A stretch of 64,000 nucleotides of DNA. It comes from an uncultured Pelagibacteraceae bacterium. GTDB lineage: Bacteria; Pseudomonadota; Alphaproteobacteria; Pelagibacterales; Pelagibacteraceae. How positions within the stretch are numbered: position 1 is the stretch's first letter; the number at the start of each line of letters is the position of its first letter. Where the stretch lies: positions 1 through 64,000 of the forward strand of contig CABZJA010000006.1 of NCBI GenBank assembly GCA_902525935.1. The letters run 5' to 3'. Positions 25,231-35,151 of this stretch are shown here, piece by piece. The translations under genes and the position numbers were made by a program. The notes under the pieces are model-generated. The model was not told the origin of the DNA and searched no databases. It saw nothing but the letters and a program-made list of their open reading frames with translations.

Positions 25231-25773
25231 TCAAATTTTTCTTAATTGAGAAGATGAAATATTGACTTTATTAAACTTTATAAATTCAACTGCTTTTTTA
25301 TTATATTTCTTAAATGATTTAGATCTAAAAGCCTTTGATTTGTATCCATTTCGATCAAATACCAATATTTTGCACATTTTAGTTATTGAATTGTACCCTT
25401 TCCATTTATGAAATTTTATTAGGTTATCTGCACCCATTAAAAAAAATATTTCTGAATGTTTAAATTTTTTTTTTAAATATTTAATTAAATCTACCGTACG
25501 ATTAGATTTTATTATTTCTTCAAAACATTTAACTTTTATAAATTTATTATTTTTATTAATTTTTTTTGCATAAGCAGTTCTTTTAAATAAATCATTTGGA
25601 CTATTTTTTTTAAATGGATTTTGTTTTGTTATTGCCCATATAACTTGGCTCAGATTATAATTCTTTTTTGCTAATTTAGAAATTCTTACATGACCAACAT
25701 GTGCTGGATCAAACGATCCACCGAGGATACCAATCTTTTTATTTTCTAATTTGCCCTGAACCATAAACTTCAT
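25231..25773 (-). CDS. nadD: Nicotinate-nucleotide adenylyltransferase
   Basis: 180 residues, cytidylyltransferase fold. GILGGSFDPAHVGHVRI contains the nucleotidyltransferase HxGH motif; the C-terminal region ends with the ISSSQLR variant of the ISSTxIR motif. It adenylates nicotinate mononucleotide for NAD synthesis. The start is ambiguous: ATG at 25773 overlaps proA by 35 bp, ATG at 25764 by 26 bp; both precede the conserved KKIGILGG. Located in the proB-proA-nadD-rsfS order typical of alphaproteobacteria. Confidence 0.93.
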   Translation of the reverse strand: MKFMVQGKLENKKIGILGGSFDPAHVGHVRISKLAKKNYNLSQVIWAITKQNPFKKNSPNDLFKRTAYAKKINKNNKFIKVKCFEEIIKSNRTVDLIKYLKKKFKHSEIFFLMGADNLIKFHKWKGYNSITKMCKILVFDRNGYKSKAFRSKSFKKYNKKAVEFIKFNKVNISSSQLRKI

Positions 25774-26985
25774 ATTTATAACTTACTAACTGATTTAGAC
25801 CGACAGGACCTCTTGGTGGTAAGGAGTTTGTTGAAATTCCAACCTCTCCACCAAAACCAAATTCTCCTCCGTCAGCAAATTGTGTTGATGAATTTTGAAT
25901 AGCAATAGAGCTTTTTACATTCTTAATAAAGAATTTTGCTGTATTCTTGTTTTTGGTTACTATTGCATCTGTATGCATAGTTCCATATTTGTTGATATGG
26001 GCAACTGCTTCTTTGACATCATTCACTAATTTAACCGAAATAATCGGTGAAAGATGTTCTTTTGACCAAGTATTATTATTTGCAAGATATGTTTTGCCTT
26101 TAAATAATTTACTTATTTTTCTATCAGCTAAAATTTTACAACCACTTTTAGCTAGTGAATTTAAAATTATATTTACTGATTTTGATTTACTTTTATGTAT
26201 TAAGAGAGTTTCAGTTGCACCACATATACTAGTATTTCTCAACTTAGCATTTAATACTATTTTGTTTGCCATATTATCTTCTGCCTCTTTATCAATATAT
26301 GTATGACAAATTCCTTCCAAATGACCAATAACTGGCACCTTTGAAAGTTGTTTAACTTTTTTTACTAAATTTTTTCCGCCTCGTGGTATTACAACATCAA
26401 TGGAGCTTTCCATTTTTGATAATAAATAATCGACGAGCTTTCTGCTCTTATTGTTTATAAACTGTGCGTAATTTTCGTTTACTTTATTTTTTTTTAGAGC
26501 TTTCCTAAATAAATTTACTAAAATTTTATTACTATTGTAGGCTTCGGAACCACCTCTTAATATAACAGCATTTCCAGATTTAAAACATAGTGCTGATACA
26601 TCCGAAGTAACATTGGGTCTACTTTCAAATATTACACCTATAACTCCTATAGGTATTGTAACTCTTCTAATTTCAAGTCCATTTGGCCTTTTCCATTTGG
26701 AAGTTACTTGATTAACTGGATCTTTAAAAGATGTAATAGTTTTAACAGAATCAATTATACTTTTTAATTTGTTATTATTAAGAGTGAGTCTTTCAATTAA
26801 GTTTTCTTTTAATTTTTTTCCTCTTGCATAAAAAATATCTTTCTTATTTTCACTAATAATTTTATTCTTATTAATCTCAATTAATTTTACAAAATCTTTT
26901 AAAACTTTATTTTTTTTTTTTGGACTAATACTTGAATTCAAAGCTTTTCTAGAATTCAATCCAATTTTTTTAAGTAGTTTACTCA

Positions 26986-26986
<1 letters not shown>
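25739..26986 (-). CDS. proA: Gamma-glutamyl phosphate reductase
   Basis: 415-residue aldehyde-dehydrogenase-superfamily enzyme giving glutamate-5-semialdehyde in proline synthesis. Family marks: GVIGVIFESRPNVTSDVSAL, the CFKSGNAVILRGGSEA cofactor region, the active cysteine in NTSICGATETLLIHKS, and the TQFADGGEFGFGGEVGIST ending. It shares one base with the end of proB, indicating coupled translation of the two-enzyme channel. Confidence 0.96.
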
Positions 26987-29089
<2,103 letters not shown>

Positions 29090-29092
29090 CTA

Positions 29093-29347
29093 TTAATTGG
29101 GCTTTACAGAAACGTAAGTTCTATCAGATTTTGATTTTTTAAACTCTACTTTACCTTTAACAACTGAAAAAATCGAATGGTCTTTACCCATGCCAACATT
29201 TTCTCCAGGAAATATTTTCGTTCCCCTTTGTCTTACAATAATGTTGCCAGGCACAACCATCTCGCCACCGTATTTTTTCACACCCAGTCTACGACCTGCA
29301 CTATCTCTTCCGTTTCTTGACGATCCACCTGCTTTTTTCGTTGCCAT
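29093..29347 (-). CDS. rpmA: 50S ribosomal protein L27
   Basis: 84 residues; begins [20 protein letters not shown], the L27 N-terminus that reaches toward the peptidyl-transferase centre, followed by [20 protein letters not shown]. There is no cleavable N-terminal extension. Ten bp after rplU, 27 bp before obgE. Confidence 0.98.
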   Translation of the reverse strand: MATKKAGGSSRNGRDSAGRRLGVKKYGGEMVVPGNIIVRQRGTKIFPGENVGMGKDHSIFSVVKGKVEFKKSKSDRTYVSVKPN

Positions 29348-29357
29348 AAATTACTTT

Positions 29358-29759
29358 TTATTTAGCTGCTTCCTTAGTTTCAACTGTTTTTTTTGATGGT
29401 ATTTCTTTTCTTTTTTCTGCTTCAGAAATAACTTTACCATCTTTTGAATAGATTTTACTTATTCTTACCATTGTAAATTTTTGTCTATGACCATTTTTTC
29501 TTCTCGAATTTTGCCTTCTTCTTTTTTTAAAAATAAGAACTGTTCTATTTTTTCCATTTTTTATTAATTCAGCTTCAACTTTAGCTCCACTAATAGTCGG
29601 CTCTCCTAACTCTAAATTTTTATCATCTCCATAAGCTAGTATTTCATTAAACTCTATTTTTGAATTTTCTTTTGAATTTTCGAGCTTTTCAACTTTGAGA
29701 ATCTCTCCAGCTTTAACTTTATATTGTTTACCACCTGTTTGAATTACTGCGAATGACAT
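29358..29759 (-). CDS. rplU: 50S ribosomal protein L21, with basic C-terminal extension
   Basis: 133 residues. The L21 core occupies the first hundred (FAVIQTGGKQYKVKAGE, FKKRRRQNSRRKNGHRQ, TMVRISKI). A lysine/glutamate-rich tail of about 30 residues follows, longer than the 103-residue E. coli protein but common in alphaproteobacteria. Co-transcribed with rpmA. A good sigma-70-type promoter lies just upstream at 29786-29813. Confidence 0.97.
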   Translation of the reverse strand: MSFAVIQTGGKQYKVKAGEILKVEKLENSKENSKIEFNEILAYGDDKNLELGEPTISGAKVEAELIKNGKNRTVLIFKKRRRQNSRRKNGHRQKFTMVRISKIYSKDGKVISEAEKRKEIPSKKTVETKEAAK

Positions 29760-29764
29760 AGTTA

Positions 29765-29785
29765 GCCCTAGTTTTTATAGGGAGC
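29765..29785 (-). other. Inverted repeat at the rplU start region
   Basis: The arms CCCTA (minus strand 29782-29778) and TAGGG (29770-29766) surround a 7-base loop, ending seven bases before the rplU ATG. No run of U follows, so it is not an intrinsic terminator. It could be part of an L21 leader, but the start site predicted from the adjacent promoter (about 29779) would fall inside the first arm. Significance is therefore doubtful. Confidence 0.25.
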
Positions 29786-29813
29786 AATATAGTCCGGGTT
29801 GTATTATAGTCAA
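29786..29813 (-). promoter_or_regulatory. Candidate sigma-70 promoter for rplU-rpmA
   Basis: On the minus strand TTGACT (29813-29808), a 16-bp spacer and TATATT (29791-29786). Each hexamer matches the consensus at 5 of 6 positions, one of the best matches in the window. It sits in the 64-bp gap between gloB and rplU and would give a leader of only about 20 bases. It should let L21 and L27 be made independently of the SAM-II-controlled metX promoter upstream. Confidence 0.55.
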
Positions 29814-29823
29814 GTTTAATAAC

Positions 29824-30543
29824 TTAAAAATTATCCTTTAAATCCCGCAATTTTTTGAAATTTTCTAGATCGTTTGACTTAAGAAAAATGTTACAATTAA
29901 GTTCCTCACCAATCGTCGATGGCATACTAGTTTTACCTTGTTTAATTTTTTCTTTAATTTCTTTAATTTTGTTTAGTAATACATTGTTATTGGAATCTTG
30001 TGCTAAACAAAATTCAGAATTCTTTAAAGTATATTCATGTCCACAATAAATTTTTGTATCTTTATCTAAATTTTTTAAAACTTGTAATGAGTTATACATT
30101 TGCTCATAACTTCCTTCAAAAATTCTTCCACATCCCAAGGAAAATAAAGTATCTCCTGTAAAAATTAATTTATTTTTAAAAAAATGAAAACAGATGTGAC
30201 CTATTGTATGACCTGGGACGTGATATATTTTTGCTTCAAAAATATCTTCTTTCCAAACTTCACTATCATTTAAGCAAATATCAATTTGAGGTATTCTACT
30301 TTTATCTCCAATATAACCTACTACTTCTGCATCAAATTTTTTTTTTAATTCCTCGTTCCCACCAACATGGTCATTATGATGATGTGTATTTAATATATAT
30401 TTTAAATTTAATTTATTTCTCTCTAAATAATTTACAATTGGATCTGCTTCACCAGGATCAATAACACAACAATTTCTATTAGCTTCATTAATTAAAATGT
30501 AAGAAAAATTATCTTCCAGGCACTTAATAATTTCTACTTTCAT
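29824..30543 (-). CDS. gloB: Hydroxyacylglutathione hydrolase (glyoxalase II)
   Basis: 239-residue metallo-beta-lactamase-fold hydrolase. Metal-site motif THHHNDHVGG (about 54-63), histidine in VPGHTIGHICFHF, bridging aspartate in FTGDTLFSLGCGRIFEG, and the C-terminal GHEYTLKNSEF are typical of GloB. It hydrolyses S-lactoylglutathione in methylglyoxal detoxification. It abuts metW with no gap. At 239 residues it is slightly short for the family. Confidence 0.9.
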   Translation of the reverse strand: MKVEIIKCLEDNFSYILINEANRNCCVIDPGEADPIVNYLERNKLNLKYILNTHHHNDHVGGNEELKKKFDAEVVGYIGDKSRIPQIDICLNDSEVWKEDIFEAKIYHVPGHTIGHICFHFFKNKLIFTGDTLFSLGCGRIFEGSYEQMYNSLQVLKNLDKDTKIYCGHEYTLKNSEFCLAQDSNNNVLLNKIKEIKEKIKQGKTSMPSTIGEELNCNIFLKSNDLENFKKLRDLKDNF

Positions 30544-31140
30544 TTAACTTTCTATTAAAAATATACCTAAGTGAGAGTCAAGATTTTTATAATTTAAATT
30601 TGATTTGTTTATTTCTGAAATTCGACTTTTTTTTAAAGCAATAGACTTATATATTTTAATATTCATAGTACTGCAAAAATTATAAAAATCTTTAATTGTG
30701 CACATATGTAAATTTGGTGTGTTGTACCACTCATGAGGTAAATTTTCCGTTACAGGCATTGTGCCTTTGAACAATAATTGTAGTCTAACTCTCCAGTAAC
30801 CAAAATTAGGTATGGTAACAATTACTTTTTTTCCTACTTTAAGTAATTCATTAATTACTAATTCAGGATTCAGAAATGCTTGTAATGTTTGGCTTAAAAT
30901 AACGTAATCAAAAGACGATTTAGGAAATTGTTTTAAATCGCTTTCAGCATTCCCTTCTATAACAGTTAATCCTTTTGATAAACAATTCTGAACTTTTTCT
31001 TTAGAAATTTCTAATCCACGAATATCTTTAGTTTTGTTTTCTTGTAAAAATTTCATTAAGTCTCCATTGCCACAACCAACATCGAGAACTCTAGTATTTT
31101 CCTCTATCAAATTAGATATAATATTAAATTCTTCTTTCAT
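30544..31140 (-). CDS. metW: Methionine biosynthesis protein MetW
   Basis: 198 residues, class I methyltransferase-like fold with [15 protein letters not shown] (about 19-33) and the MetW-specific [18 protein letters not shown] and [16 protein letters not shown] blocks. MetW is encoded next to metX in many proteobacteria and is needed for full activity of the acyltransferase there; its own catalytic activity is uncertain. It overlaps metX by 17 bp, the normal arrangement. Confidence 0.93.
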   Translation of the reverse strand: MKEEFNIISNLIEENTRVLDVGCGNGDLMKFLQENKTKDIRGLEISKEKVQNCLSKGLTVIEGNAESDLKQFPKSSFDYVILSQTLQAFLNPELVINELLKVGKKVIVTIPNFGYWRVRLQLLFKGTMPVTENLPHEWYNTPNLHMCTIKDFYNFCSTMNIKIYKSIALKKSRISEINKSNLNYKNLDSHLGIFLIES

Positions 31141-32257
31141 TTATAATTTTGTAGGTTGAATTAATATAATCGCCAAGTGTCTTTAGGAAACTTGGAACAT
31201 CAAGCAAAAATGAGTCATGTCCCTTATCAGATTCTATTTCAACAAATCCAACATCTGCACCAATAGAATTTAATGCTATAACTATTTCTCTATTCTCAGA
31301 TGTTGGATACAACCAATCTGATGTAAATGATATTACAAAAAATTTTGTTTTAGTTTTTATGAATGCCTCAGATAAATTTCCTTTGTACTGTTTGGATAAG
31401 TCAAAATAATCCATTGCACGAGTTATATATAGATAACTATTAGCATCAAATCTATCAACAAATACAGATCCTTGGTATCTAAGATAACTCTCAATTTGAA
31501 AATCTGCCTCAAATCCATATCTTAGGCTATCCCTATCTTGCAATTTTCTTCCAAATTTTTCCTGCAATCCTTTTTCAGAAAGATAAGTAATATGTGCTGC
31601 CATTCTTGCTACTGCTAAACCTTTGTCAGGATTTAATTTGTAATTACTATAAAATCCATTTTCCCACTTACTGTCAGCCATAATTGCTTGTCTTCCTAAT
31701 TCATTAAACGCTATGTTTTGTGCCGAGTGACTAGATGTGCAAGCAATCGGTATTGCTAGTTTTGCTTTATCTGGAAAATTGGCAACAAATTGTAGTACTT
31801 GCATTCCACCCATCGAACCACCTACTACAGCAAAAAGTTTTTCAATTTCTAAATATTTAATTAGCTCATATTGAGCGTTAACCATGTCGTTAATAGTTAT
31901 AATTGGAAAATCAGTTCCTATTTGTTTACTAGTGGACTCATTTATTGTACTAGGTCCGTAAGATCCCATGCAGCCTCCAATAACGTTTGCACAAATCACA
32001 AAAAATTTATTAGTATCAATTGGCTTATTTTCTCCAACAACATAACTCCACCAACCATCTTTATTAGTTATTGGGTTTTTTCCAGAAACATATTGATCTC
32101 CAGTTAAAGCATGAAAAACTAATATCGCATTACTTTTTTCACTGTTTAATTCCCCATATGTCTCATATGCTATTGGAAAGTTATTAATTTCCTTGCCGCA
32201 ATCCAATTTTAGGGGATTTGATATAATTATTTTTTTTGTATCAATATTCTTATTCAT
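31124..32257 (-). CDS. metX: Homoserine O-acyltransferase MetX
   Basis: 377-residue alpha/beta hydrolase. [11 protein letters not shown] oxyanion region, [14 protein letters not shown], nucleophile Ser148 in [10 protein letters not shown], acid in [12 protein letters not shown] and histidine in KGHDSFLLD complete the triad. It activates homoserine as an O-acyl ester for sulfhydrylation to homocysteine or, with methanethiol, methionine. Acetyl versus succinyl preference cannot be read with confidence. A SAM-II riboswitch and its own promoter lie upstream, so expression should fall when SAM is high. First gene of a twelve-gene minus-strand run ending at rppH. Confidence 0.94.
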   Translation of the reverse strand: MNKNIDTKKIIISNPLKLDCGKEINNFPIAYETYGELNSEKSNAILVFHALTGDQYVSGKNPITNKDGWWSYVVGENKPIDTNKFFVICANVIGGCMGSYGPSTINESTSKQIGTDFPIITINDMVNAQYELIKYLEIEKLFAVVGGSMGGMQVLQFVANFPDKAKLAIPIACTSSHSAQNIAFNELGRQAIMADSKWENGFYSNYKLNPDKGLAVARMAAHITYLSEKGLQEKFGRKLQDRDSLRYGFEADFQIESYLRYQGSVFVDRFDANSYLYITRAMDYFDLSKQYKGNLSEAFIKTKTKFFVISFTSDWLYPTSENREIVIALNSIGADVGFVEIESDKGHDSFLLDVPSFLKTLGDYINSTYKIINERRI

Positions 32258-32264
32258 AATAATT

Positions 32265-32294
32265 TTACTGATTGAATTGTGAGAAAAAAAACAT
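32265..32294 (-). CDS. Putative nine-residue upstream ORF in the metX leader
   Basis: On the minus strand an ATG at 32294 lies inside the 3' end of the SAM-II aptamer, overlapping GCTAAAATG. It opens a frame encoding MFFFSQFNQ, stopping seven bases before the metX ATG. It is out of frame with metX. Nothing but position supports it as translated. If real, the riboswitch would gate ribosome entry here and metX would be reached by coupling. Confidence 0.25.
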   Translation of the reverse strand: MFFFSQFNQ

Positions 32295-32344
32295 TTTAGC
32301 GGTTTTTTTATAGCGCTCGCAATTCAGTATAAATCAGCGCATGC
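32294..32344 (-). promoter_or_regulatory. SAM-II riboswitch of metX
   Basis: Read on the minus strand, the leader has GCGCTGATTTA (32340-32330), then TTGCGAGCGC (32322-32313), an A-rich ATAAAAAAA segment and GCTAAAA (32300-32294). This follows the order of the SAM-II aptamer I recall from the structurally solved metX example (GCGCUGAUUUA, UUGCAAGCGC, AUAAA, GCUAAAA). P1 pairs GCGCU with AGCGC; the 3' GCUAAAA belongs to the pseudoknot that hides the ribosome-entry region when SAM binds. Target gene metX fits. A covariance-model scan would settle it. Confidence 0.87.
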
Positions 32345-32346
32345 AG

Positions 32347-32375
32347 CTTTTACTTCAAAGGAATTTATATGTCAA
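32347..32375 (-). promoter_or_regulatory. Candidate metX promoter
   Basis: Minus strand TTGACA (32375-32370), a perfect -35, a 17-bp spacer, and TAAAAG (32352-32347), 4 of 6 to the -10 consensus. Transcription would begin near 32340, at the first stem of the SAM-II aptamer, which is what a riboswitch-led transcript needs. It lies in the 180-bp divergent gap shared with hisC. Confidence 0.55.
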
Positions 32376-32437
32376 ATATTGCTCAATTAATTATTGTTTT
32401 ATCTAGTTAAAAGACTATTTATAGTGAAATATTTACT

Positions 32438-33523
32438 ATGACAGCGCTAAGATTTAAAAACATAAAATTGCAGAGTTACAAACCAGGAAAAGCCCTATTG
32501 TCTGGTAATAAAAAAATTATTAAATTATCTGCAAATGAGTCTGCTTTAGGAGTCAGTAAAAATGTCGAAAAAATTATTAAGTCTAAATTTGATATATCAA
32601 AATATCCTGACAGTAAATTTTCAGAGCTTACACAAAAAATATCAAAAAAGTATAATTGTGACAAATCCAAGATAATTTGTGGATCTGGTTCTGATGAAGT
32701 AATTCAGATGCTTTGTCAATTGTTCCTTAGAGAAAATGATGAAGTTGTTGTTCCTCAGTACAGTTTTCTCATGTATAGGATATACTCCAAAATCGTTGGA
32801 GCAAACGTAAAACTAGCTAAAGAAATAAATTTTAAGGTTTCAGTTAAAGAAATTCTTAAAAAGACATCAAAAAAAACAAAAATTGTTTTTATTGCGAATC
32901 CAAATAATCCAACAGGCACTTATTTAACAAAAAACGAGCTATTAGACTTAAGGAGAAGATTAAATAAAAATATTTTATTGGTTGTTGATGATGCATATTT
33001 TGAATATATGAAGAATAAGGATTACAAATCTGGAATTGAGTTATTTAAAAACTCTAAAAATGTATTTATTTTAAGAACATTTTCGAAAATCTACGGTCTA
33101 GCTTCATTAAGAATAGGTTGGGGATATGGCGATAAATCTATAATTAATGAATTATATAAAATTAAACCGCCTTTTAACGTAAATAAATTTGCACAAATAT
33201 GTGCTGTTGAGTCACTTAAAGATAATAAATTTGTTAAAAAGTCAGTAATACATAATCTTAAATGGTGCAAAAAAATTAAAAATGAGATGTTAAAATATAA
33301 TATTAGTACAAACAAAATATCTGGAAATTTCTTTTTATTAGATTTCAAAAAAGCAAAATTTACTGCAGATACAACTTTAAAAAAATTACAAAAATATGGA
33401 ATTATACTAAGAGAAATGAATTCATATGGAATAAAAAATTGTTTAAGACTTACAATTGGTAACACAAAAGAAAACCAAATATTCCTTAAAAGAATGAAAA
33501 CTATTTTTAAAAATGTTCAATAA
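32438..33523 (+). CDS. hisC: Histidinol-phosphate / aromatic aminotransferase
   Basis: 361-residue PLP enzyme of aminotransferase fold I. SANESALGVS, CGSGSDEVIQ, ANPNNPTGTY, DDAYFEY, the PLP lysine at about 217 in RTFSKIYGLASLRIGWG, and the C-terminal LRLTIG arginine are visible. It precedes tyrA with an 11-bp overlap and is divergent from metX, an arrangement shared with other alphaproteobacteria (hisC2-tyrC). It may therefore act on aromatic keto acids or prephenate as well as, or instead of, imidazole-acetol phosphate. Confidence 0.9.
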   Translation: MTALRFKNIKLQSYKPGKALLSGNKKIIKLSANESALGVSKNVEKIIKSKFDISKYPDSKFSELTQKISKKYNCDKSKIICGSGSDEVIQMLCQLFLRENDEVVVPQYSFLMYRIYSKIVGANVKLAKEINFKVSVKEILKKTSKKTKIVFIANPNNPTGTYLTKNELLDLRRRLNKNILLVVDDAYFEYMKNKDYKSGIELFKNSKNVFILRTFSKIYGLASLRIGWGYGDKSIINELYKIKPPFNVNKFAQICAVESLKDNKFVKKSVIHNLKWCKKIKNEMLKYNISTNKISGNFFLLDFKKAKFTADTTLKKLQKYGIILREMNSYGIKNCLRLTIGNTKENQIFLKRMKTIFKNVQ

Positions 33524-34406
33524 TATTCTTATTATTGGTTGTGGATTGATAGGCTCATCAATATTAAAGGCTTCAATACAAAAAAAAATTTCTAAAAATT
33601 TTTTCGTATTTGAAAAATCTAAAAAATATAAATCTATTATTGAAAAATTTAATAAAAAAATTAAATTTTTATCAAGGTTAGATAAAAATTTAAATAAAAT
33701 TGATCTTGTGATTTTAAGCACTCCTATGAGTGAATATCCTAAATTTTTTTCATCATTAAATAAAAATCTCAATCATAATTCAATTATAACTGACGTTGGT
33801 TCAACAAAAAAAAATTTAATTTCTTTAAAAAAAAAAAAATTATCAAAAAATCTTGATTGGGTGATGAGTCATCCTATCTCAGGATCTGAAGTTAGTGGGC
33901 CTAAATACGGTAATTCTAATTTGTTCAAAAACAAGTGGTGCATAATAATAAAGGATAAAAATGTTTTAAAACAAAAAAAAGTAGAGAGATTTTGGAAATC
34001 TTTAGGATCTAAAATAATTATTATGAACCCTGATGATCATGATAAAATTTTTTCAGTCACTAGTCATCTACCTCACTTGATTGCTTACAATTTAATAAAA
34101 ACTGCTCAGGATTTTCAGAAAAAAAAGAATAAAAATTTGATTAAATTTAGTGCTGGTGGATTAAGAGATTTCTCAAGAATTGCTGCATCCAACGAAATAA
34201 TGTGGAGAGATATATTTTTCGAGAATAAAACTAATATGATTGAAGCAATAAATCTTTTTATGAAAAATTTAAAAGATTTTAAGAAGAATATAAGCAAGAA
34301 AGAAAATTCAAAGATAATAAAAAAATTAATCAACTCGAAAGTTGTAAGAAAACAAATAATTTCTCAAAAACAAGATATTTCTAAACCTGATTTTGGTCGT
34401 GAATAA
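33513..34406 (+). CDS. tyrA: Prephenate/arogenate dehydrogenase
   Basis: 297 residues. Rossmann motif IIGCGLIGSSILKA (about 6-19), STPMSEYPKFF, and the catalytic histidine region MSHPISGSEVSGPKYGN identify the TyrA family of tyrosine biosynthesis. It overlaps hisC by 11 bp. Very lysine- and asparagine-rich, as expected from strong AT bias. It ends one base before the convergent nlpC/P60 gene. Prephenate versus arogenate cannot be decided by eye. Confidence 0.92.
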   Translation: MFNNILIIGCGLIGSSILKASIQKKISKNFFVFEKSKKYKSIIEKFNKKIKFLSRLDKNLNKIDLVILSTPMSEYPKFFSSLNKNLNHNSIITDVGSTKKNLISLKKKKLSKNLDWVMSHPISGSEVSGPKYGNSNLFKNKWCIIIKDKNVLKQKKVERFWKSLGSKIIIMNPDDHDKIFSVTSHLPHLIAYNLIKTAQDFQKKKNKNLIKFSAGGLRDFSRIAASNEIMWRDIFFENKTNMIEAINLFMKNLKDFKKNISKKENSKIIKKLINSKVVRKQIISQKQDISKPDFGRE

Positions 34407-34407
34407 T

Positions 34408-35151
34408 TCAGATCCTTGTTACTTTCTTTACATCTAATTTCGCGGTTTCTTTAATTAGTTTTATCGTTTTTTTAATTGGCATTATGATCACTCTTTTTTT
34501 TGGACCATAAGCGTGAATAAGATCATTTGTATTGATACATATAGCAACATGTCCTTTCCAAAAAATAATATCACCTTTTTTAAATTTTTTTTTGGATCCC
34601 ACACCTTTTTTTAATTTAGCTTGATCAATTGTATCTCTTGGAAAAAAATTATTATTAAACTTATAAAATATTTGTAATAGAGCTGAACAATCAATTCCCT
34701 CGAATGTTTTTCCACCCCATTTATATTTACAATTTAAAAAACTTTTAAATATCTTTACAAAATCAGTATTTTTTTTTTGGATTGGAAATATATCTTTTGA
34801 TCTTAGCCATTTATCTTTTTTATACATAATAAAATTTTGATCCCTTTTTAAAATTTGTATTTTGCTCGTAAATGGTAAAAACTTATTTGATTTCTCTCTT
34901 CTATTACCCAAATAAATTCTAGCTTTTAAAATTCCAACTTTGTGAGTTGGATTGAATTTTTTGTAGCTATCAATTTTTTTTATAAAGCCTGAATATTTGT
35001 CATATGAAGCCTTTATTTTAAAATAATTATTTTTTTTTCTGAGTATTTTAAAACTCTCACCGTAGATAATTTGAGAGCTAATATTAGAGTTCTTCCTTGG
35101 TTCCTCTAATATATCGACAATAGGCTTTTTTAAAAAAAAACTATTTTGCAC
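34408..35151 (-). CDS. SH3-domain and NlpC/P60 cysteine peptidase
   Basis: 247 residues. The N-terminal two thirds look like bacterial SH3-type repeats (residues about 20-60, ESFKILRKKNNYFKIKAS). The C-terminal NlpC/P60 domain shows the catalytic cysteine in GIDCSALLQIFY, histidine in WKGHVAICI and third residue histidine in LIHAYGPKKR. Such enzymes cut peptide cross-links of peptidoglycan, often gamma-D-Glu-diaminopimelate. No clear signal peptide, so it may act on recycled muropeptides in the cytoplasm. The start is GTG at 35151, overlapping the AmpG-like gene by 11 bp. Confidence 0.85.
   Translation of the reverse strand: MQNSFFLKKPIVDILEEPRKNSNISSQIIYGESFKILRKKNNYFKIKASYDKYSGFIKKIDSYKKFNPTHKVGILKARIYLGNRREKSNKFLPFTSKIQILKRDQNFIMYKKDKWLRSKDIFPIQKKNTDFVKIFKSFLNCKYKWGGKTFEGIDCSALLQIFYKFNNNFFPRDTIDQAKLKKGVGSKKKFKKGDIIFWKGHVAICINTNDLIHAYGPKKRVIIMPIKKTIKLIKETAKLDVKKVTRI

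Noticed and set aside
25947-26306. 119-codon plus-strand frame inside proA
   Set aside because: Hydrophobic by codon mirroring of proA; starts and ends without any supporting signal.
29765-29785. Hairpin before rplU as a terminator for gloB
   Set aside because: No U-tract follows the stem in either direction, and the stem is only five base pairs.
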